From assembly GCF_030867145.1 (NCBI RefSeq), contig NC_134439.1, forward strand, positions 8,593,379 to 8,657,378: a DNA stretch of 64,000 nt, written 5' to 3'. This document shows positions 58,891-64,000 of the stretch, piece after piece; positions within the stretch are counted from its first letter, which is position 1; every line of letters starts with the position of its first letter. The notes beneath the pieces were generated by a model. The model searched no databases, had not been told where the DNA came from, and saw nothing but the letters and a program-made list of their open reading frames with translations. Made by a program: the position numbers and the translations under genes. Origin of the DNA: Opisthocomus hoazin. Taxonomy: Eukaryota; Chordata; Aves; Opisthocomiformes; Opisthocomidae.

Positions 58891-58932
58891 CTACGCCAAC
58901 TCCTTGTGCTCCTGCTTGGACTCCTTCATCAC
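58891..58932 (-). CDS. GFAP: GFAP exon 9, last coding exon
   Basis: Acceptor [20 protein letters not shown] then TAG. Mammals end in KDVM instead of KELA. Confidence 0.93.
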   Translation of the reverse strand: MMKESKQEHKELA

Positions 58933-61900
58933 CTGGAGGGAGAGGGAGAGGGACCATCACCCCACGCTCGGGCTGTCCCCCCGGCTGAGCCTGCCTGGGC
59001 TCTGAACGGGCTTGGGGACAGGGACGGGGACGGTTTTCCCCATGAGCTGCCAGGCTCAGCTCCACCGTGGTCCAGAGCCAGCTCATGCCATGCTCTGAGG
59101 GCACTGGGATCACTGGCTCCCTGCCCAGGCTGCTCCTGGGGCTGAGGGATGGTGGCCCCAAGTGCATGACGAGTGACCCCCCCCTCCTTGGGGACACCCC
59201 ACGGGGAGGCAGGGGCGGAGGGGAGGCAGCATGGGTGACACAGATGAGGACTTCCCACCTCTCCATCTCTGGTCTCCACAGTTTTGACCACGATGCTCCT
59301 CTTCAGGTGGGCTTCTGACATGGATTTAGTGTCCAGGCTAGTCTCTAGGGGACATGGGCAGGACACGGCGGTGACGTGGTGCCCGGGGTGTGGCCCCTCC
59401 AGCCATCCTCAAGTGGCCCAAAGGGAGCAGGTTGGGCTGGAGAACCCCGAACCATGGGAGACAGTGGCCATGGGGACATGACCAGCCTCAGGGACACTGT
59501 TAGTCTCGGGGACATGATTGACCTTGAGGATGTGGTTGGAGACGTGGTTGGCCTTGGGGATGTGGCTGGCACTGGGGATGTGTCTGGCTTTGGGAAGTGA
59601 GGCCTTGGGGACACGGTTGGCACTGGGGACATGACTGGCCATGGGGATGTGGTTGGCCATGGGGACATGGGTGGGTCTGGTATATGATTTGGCTTGGGGA
59701 CAGGGTTGTCCTTGGGGACACAGTTGGCACTGGGGATGTGGTAATGTGGTCGGTCAGTCTCAGGGACATCGTTGTCCTTGGGGACACGCTCAGCTTTGGG
59801 GATGTGGCCGTGGCACACTCCTCCCCCATCCAGGGAGAACCCAGGAGTCCCGGTTCCTTGGGATTCACAGGAAAACCTCACGGACCGTCTGGAGGGGGCA
59901 GGGATGGCTGAGACGGCGTCTCCTCCCACAGAGCCCCCAGAAGCCCCCCCTGCTTGTGCCACCATCCTGGCTCCCCTGCCCCACACGTGGCCGTGGCCTC
60001 ACCTCGGATCTGCAGGTTGGAGAAGCTCTGCACAGCGATGGTGATCCTGCGGGAGTGATGGAGGGGTGTTGGGAAGAGCATCGGGATCCTGCTGCCCTCC
60101 CCCCAACCAGCTCAGCCCCCCAGGGCTGGGGCAGGAGTGCTGGAGGGTGGTCCCCAAGCAGGTCAGACACCCCAGAGGGACCACGAGGACTTGGGGTGGT
60201 TTGGGACACAGCCGGGGAGGGGCAGAGGGGCAGGATGGAGCCCTCGCGCTGCCGTTACCTGCTCTCCTCGCCCTCCAGCAGCTCGCGGTAGGTGGCAATC
60301 TCGATGTCAAGGGCCAGTTCACGTTGAGCAGATCCTGGTACTCCTGCAGGTGCCGGGCCATCTCCTCCTTCAGGCTGCGGATGTCCTCTTGCAGCCACAC
60401 CACCGTGTCCTGGTAGCCGGCCGTCTCCAGGGCGTAGTGGTCCTCCAGCTCCCGCAGCTGCCTCTCCAGGGACTCGTTCTGGGGGGCCACGAGGGGACGT
60501 GACACCCTCCACAGCCACCTTCTCCCAGGAGCTAGGGGCTCTCCATGGTGCCCGTCCATCTCCCATCCTTGGGGACCAGCCATTCCCCAAACACTGGGTG
60601 GTGATCCCACCACCATGGCAGGGATCCCCGTGGTGGTGGCCGCTCCCAGAGGCCGTGTCCCCTCACGGCTGTCACCTACCGAACCCCGCAGAGCCTCCAG
60701 GTCGCAGGTGAGGGCCTGGAGCTGGTGTCGGTACTTGTTGGCCTCCTGCTTGGCCACGTGCAGGGCCTCTGCGTGCCGGGCAGCCGCGTCCATCAGGTCG
60801 GCGAACTGGTGGGGGGACACGTGCCGTGGGATGGGACCACACAGCAGGGATGTGTCCTGCTGGCACAGGGCATGGGGACACGACCCAGCTCTGCTCCATG
60901 GGAAGGACGTGGCCCCAGTAGCCGGTGGCGTGGAGAAACGTCCCGGCTACCGCAGGGTGGTGGGATGGTGGGCAGGGGACATGTCCACGATGGCGTGTGT
61001 CCCTGGGGACACGTCCCTGCTGCCGTGGCACAGCGCACGTGGGCCACATCTCTGTGAACACAACTCCTGAGGGACCATGGCTACGTGAGTCACCGCTGGG
61101 GACACATCCCCCTGCCCACGGGGACCAGACCGGGACACAGGACACGAGTGGGGACCACTGGGGACCAGTTCTGTCCAGTGCTGGGCTGCCCAGTTCAAGA
61201 AAGATGAGGAGCTACTGGAGAGAGTCCAGCGGAGGGCTACGAGGATGAGGAGGGGACTGGAGCATCTCTCCTGCGAGGAGAGGCTGAGGGAGCTGGGCTT
61301 GTTCAGCCTGGAGAAGAGAAGGCTGAGAGGGGACCTTCGAAATGCCTCTAAATATCTGCAGGGTGGGGGTCAGGAGGACGGGGCCAGACTCTGTTCAGTG
61401 GTGCCCAGTGACAGGACAAGGGGCAACGGGCACAAACTGAAGCAGAGGAAGCTCCAGCTGAAGCCGAGGAAGAACTTCTTCCCTCTGAGGGTGACGGAGC
61501 CCTGGCCCAGGCTGCCCAGGGAGGCTGTGGAGTCTCCTTCTCTGGAGATATTCCAGCCCCGCCTGTCCGCGGTGCTTTGCCCCCTGCTCTGGGTGACCCT
61601 GCTTGGGCAGGGGGCTGGGCTGGGTGACCCACAGAGGTCCCTGCCAGCCCCGAACATTCTGTGATGCTGTGACACATCCCCCTGCCCACGGGGACCAGAC
61701 CGGGACACAGGACACGAGTGGGGACCGCGGGGCTGCCAAACCCTGTCCACCACCACCACGAAGAACCACCCAGCCCTGGGTCACCGGAGAAGGTGACATC
61801 CCGGGAGGGGACAGCCAGGCCACCCAACCGCTGGGTGACCGCCCCCCACCGCACCTTGGACTTGTACCACTCCTCGGTCTCCTGGACGTTGCTGGTGGCC

Positions 61901-64000
61901 ATGGCCTCGTACTGGCTGCGGATCTCGCGCAGGGCGGCCGTCAGGTCCGGCTTGCTGGCGTCCACCGCGACGGGCACCCGCTGCCGGGCCAGCTGCTCCT
62001 GCAGCTCCCGCAGCTCCCGGGGGGACGGCGGGGGTCAGCCTGGCCCCCCCCGAGCCCCGGGACCCCCTCGAGCCCCGGGACCCCCTGAGCGGGGTTACCT
62101 CCACGTGGACCTTGTGGAGGAAGGCGATCTCGTCCTGCAGGCTCCCCACCCGCCGCTCCAGGTCCAGGAGAGCCAAGGCGGCGGCGTCCACGTCCTGGGA
62201 CCGCGGGGGACAGGAGGGACCGTCCCCAGGGCTGGCCACGGCGCTCTGCTGCCTCCGGAGCTGCCCACCCTGCCCGTCCTGCCCATCCCTGCCGCCTTCC
62301 ACCCATCCCTGCCACCTTCCGCCCATCCCTGCCACCTTCTGCCCATCCCTGCCCCATCCCTGCCCCATCCCTGCCACCTTCCACCCATCCCTGCCACCTT
62401 CTGCCCATCCCTGCCACCTTCTGCCCATCCCTGCCGCCTTCCACCCATCCCTGCCACCTTCTGCCCATCCCTGCCACCTTCCACCCATCCCTGCCACCTT
62501 CTGCCCATCCCTGCCGCCTTCCACCCATCCCTGCCACCTTCTGCCCATCCCTGCCACCTTCCACCCATCCCTGCCACCTTCCGCCCATCCCTGCTGCCTT
62601 CCACCCATCCCTGCCACCTTCCACCCATCCCTGCCACCTTCCGCCCATCCCTGCCACCTTCTGCCCATCCCTGCCCATCCCTGCCCATCCCTGCCGCCTT
62701 CTGCCCATCCCTGCCACATTCTGCCCATCCCTGCCCATCCCTGCCCCATCCCTGCCCGTCCTGCCCATCCCTGCCGCCTTCCACCCATCCCTGCCACCTT
62801 CTGCCCATCCCTGCCCACCCTGCCCATCCCTGAGGGAGGCTGAGCTGGGGGCTGACCCCCGGGGGTGCGGGATGGGGGGCGCAGGATCCGGCCCCTGCCC
62901 TCACCTGCCTGTAGGCAGCCAGGTTGCTCTCGGCCTCCAGCCGCAGGGTCACCTCGTCCTGCAGCCTGCGCCGGGGCAGGGAGGCACCGTCACTCGCTGG
63001 GCACCGGTACCCACTCAGCACCGGTACCCACTCAGCACCGTCACTCGTTAGGTGCCGTCACTCGTTACTCTCAGCCCCAGGGACAGGATCTCCCCGAGTC
63101 GACACAGCCCCACGCCACCAGCACCCACACACTGCATCGGCGCCTGTGCCCATCCCCCACCCCCCGCCACCGTCCCCGCTGCTCCCTGGGGTCACCCCAG
63201 TCCAGTCCCAGTGGGCACCCTGATCCCTGGGGATGCCCCGGTCCCCATCCTGCTCCCTGGGGCCACCCTGGTCCTTGCCACCACCATGATCCCCATCGCC
63301 ACCCTGGTCGCCCGGACAACCCTGATCACCATCCTGGTGGCCATCATGGTGCCTGCTGCCGCTCTGGTCCCAGTGGCCACCCTGGTCCTGGTAGTCACCC
63401 TGATACACCCGTCCCAGTGGCCACCCTCATTCCTGTCCTGGTGACCACCGTGGTCCCCATCATCACCCTGGTCCCCACCATCATCCTGATCCCAGTGGCC
63501 ACCCTCATTCCTGTCCTGATGACCATCCTGGTCCCCATCACCACCGTGGTCCCCACCATCATCCTGGTCCCCACCAGCATCCTGGTCCCAGTGGCCACCC
63601 CGGTCCCCAGGACTATCCCAAGCAGGGCAGTGCCTCACTTCTGCTGCAGACTGCCCAGGTCCTCGGCGAGGTTGTCCCTCTCGATCTCCAGCTGGGCCTT
63701 GGCCATGGCCAGCTGCTCCGCCTGGTGCCGCAGGTCACGCAGCTCCTCCTGGGAGGGCTCCTGGTCCCGCGCCTGGTTCAGCTCCACCACCAGCACCTTG
63801 TTCTGCTGCTCCAGGAGCCGGACCTTCTCGAGGTAGCTTGCGAAGCGGTCGTTGAGCTCCATCGTCTCCACCTTCTCGCTGGTGCGTGTCTCCCTGAACC
63901 CGAGTCGAGTGCCGCCGCCAGGGAGACGTCCACCTTGCCCGAGCCCAGGCGGGCGCCCACGCGGGGACCCGGCTGGGTGCTGCGGGGGGCCCGGAGCCGG
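58891..64000 (-). CDS. GFAP: GFAP, glial fibrillary acidic protein, 5'-partial, with apparent lesions
   Basis: GFAP is the type III intermediate filament protein of astrocytes. Nine coding exons are visible; the head-domain start lies beyond the right edge. The rod begins [20 protein letters not shown] and ends at the helix-termination motif, seen as [12 protein letters not shown]. The tail [11 protein letters not shown] and [11 protein letters not shown] is GFAP-like, and exon sizes 61, 96, 162, 126, 221 (here 220), 44 and 86 follow the type III plan. Oddities: a 1-base loss in the head, a 1-base loss in exon 6, no AG at the usual exon 4 border, and a six-residue gap at the start of coil 1B. 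Desmin, vimentin and peripherin are less likely from the tail and synteny. Whether the gene works cannot be decided here. Confidence 0.92.
59259..59344 (-). CDS. GFAP: GFAP exon 8, 86 bp (tail)
   Basis: Acceptor CCCTAG; encodes [20 protein letters not shown] and KTVETRDGE, the GFAP-specific tail. Donor GTGGGA. Confidence 0.95.
59450..59815. repeat. Minisatellite in GFAP intron 7
   Basis: Irregular copies of an 18-24-base unit such as GGGGACATGACTGGCCTTGG and GGGGATGTGGTTGGCCATGG. Confidence 0.85.
60003..60046 (-). CDS. GFAP: GFAP exon 7, 44 bp
   Basis: Acceptor CCGCAG; encodes [14 protein letters not shown] at the rod-tail junction. Donor GTGAGG. Confidence 0.93.
60259..60478 (-). CDS. GFAP: GFAP exon 6, 220 bp instead of 221 (frameshift)
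   Basis: Acceptor CCCCAG; reads [20 protein letters not shown] through [14 protein letters not shown] in one frame, then [19 protein letters not shown] in the next. The expected lysine codon after LLNV has lost a base near 60317-60318. The exon is exactly one base short of the family size. Confidence 0.93.
60680..60805 (-). CDS. GFAP: GFAP exon 5, 126 bp
   Basis: Acceptor CACCAG; encodes [20 protein letters not shown] through CDLEALRGS. Donor GTAGGT; family length kept. Confidence 0.93.
61101..61156. repeat. 56-bp direct repeat, left copy
   Basis: Identical at every base to 61671-61726; the two copies bracket the CR1 fragment. Begins GACACATCCCCCTGCCCACG. Confidence 0.95.
61170..61670 (+). 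mobile_element. CR1 LINE 3' fragment in GFAP intron 4
   Basis: Antisense to GFAP. Starts TCCAGTGCTGGGCTGCCCAG, passes [20 protein letters not shown] and ends at ACATTCTGTGATGCTGT, immediately before the right copy of a 56-base direct repeat. Confidence 0.93.
61671..61726. repeat. 56-bp direct repeat, right copy
   Basis: Begins directly at the 3' end of the CR1 and matches the left copy exactly, ending GAGTGGGGACC. Confidence 0.95.
61855..62016 (-). CDS. GFAP: GFAP exon 4, 162 bp by homology, acceptor abnormal
   Basis: Encodes [20 protein letters not shown] through EEWYKSK, end of coil 1B to coil 2. At the family border the sequence is CCCCCCGG then GAG, without an AG. The next AG is three bases inside the exon (exon would start at 62013), which would drop one glutamate but keep frame. 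Donor GTGCGG. Confidence 0.85.
62099..62194 (-). CDS. GFAP: GFAP exon 3, 96 bp
   Basis: Acceptor TCCCAG; 32 codons, [20 protein letters not shown] and [12 protein letters not shown]. Donor GTAACC is weak. Confidence 0.92.
62275..62835. repeat. 20-bp minisatellite in GFAP intron 2
   Basis: More than 25 copies of CTGCCACCTTCCACCCATCC and variants (CTGCC, CCGCC), with short deletions leaving CCCATCCCTG runs. Twenty is not a multiple of three, so all frames read a 20-residue periodic peptide; long frames here (up to 371 codons) are artefacts. Confidence 0.97.
62905..62965 (-). CDS. GFAP: GFAP exon 2, 61 bp
   Basis: Acceptor GCGCAG; encodes [20 protein letters not shown] of coil 1B. Donor GTGAGG. 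Length matches the family. Confidence 0.94.
63195..63610. repeat. Minisatellite in GFAP intron 1
   Basis: Irregular copies of units like GTCCCCATCACCACCCTGGT and CCCAGTGGCCACCCTCATTC, giving period-like Gly/Asp/His or Thr/Val/Pro peptides in open frames that are not genes. Confidence 0.88.
63639..64000 (-). CDS. GFAP: GFAP exon 1, partial (head and coil 1A/1B)
   Basis: One frame reads ...[20 protein letters not shown] and LAAALDSG; the rod continues in another frame from [18 protein letters not shown], so one base is missing near 63899-63901. The rod then runs to GSLQQK before GTGAGG. After QARDQEPS only QE precedes ELRDLR, six residues fewer than human. Confidence 0.9.

Noticed and set aside
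61718-62833. Long open frames on both strands (up to 371 codons) over GFAP introns 2-3
   Set aside because: They read through the 20-bp minisatellite, whose unit keeps all frames open; the peptides are purely periodic and cross GFAP exons in the wrong frame.

Overview
The window is nuclear DNA from a bird. It carries many CR1 LINE fragments in both orientations, an avian-type ERV-L provirus end, GC-rich minisatellites, and genes split into many small exons with GT-AG introns. The gene order EFTUD2 (minus), CCDC103 (plus), GFAP (minus) matches the vertebrate block on human chromosome 17q21. I identified the genes by reading exons and splice sites and comparing them with remembered family sequence; no database search was run.

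Layout. 1-2870 is the 3' part of an ERV-L element: broken pol with RNase H and integrase, then an LTR. 2870-22500 holds CR1 pieces and no recognisable coding exon; it may be intergenic or intronic. 22500-24500 is a very GC-rich, CpG-rich block with small tandem repeats, probably the promoter island of an unidentified gene. 24500-26578 is mostly featureless apart from one CR1.

26579-49857 (minus) is a complete EFTUD2 gene for the U5 snRNP GTPase. All 27 coding exons can be placed, phases are consistent across every junction, and they total 972 codons plus a stop, the human length. 49700-50650 is a CpG-rich bidirectional promoter shared with CCDC103. Between the two start codons lie a 55-bp triplication and a 44-bp minisatellite, both built on a TGTCGCGA core. 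51247-54119 (plus) is a complete three-exon CCDC103 (dynein arm attachment factor, 249 aa) with a poly(A) signal at 54281.

58891-64000 (minus) is GFAP, the astrocyte intermediate filament protein. Nine coding exons are visible and the first runs off the right edge. Unlike EFTUD2 and CCDC103, GFAP shows two apparent 1-base deletions, one missing splice-acceptor AG and a six-residue gap, and its introns are packed with minisatellites. Either this copy is decaying or the GC-rich assembly contains errors. A CR1 in GFAP intron 4 is flanked by an unusually long, perfect 56-bp direct repeat.

I found no new biological system. The best leads are the palindromic promoter minisatellite, the GFAP lesions and the long duplication around the CR1.
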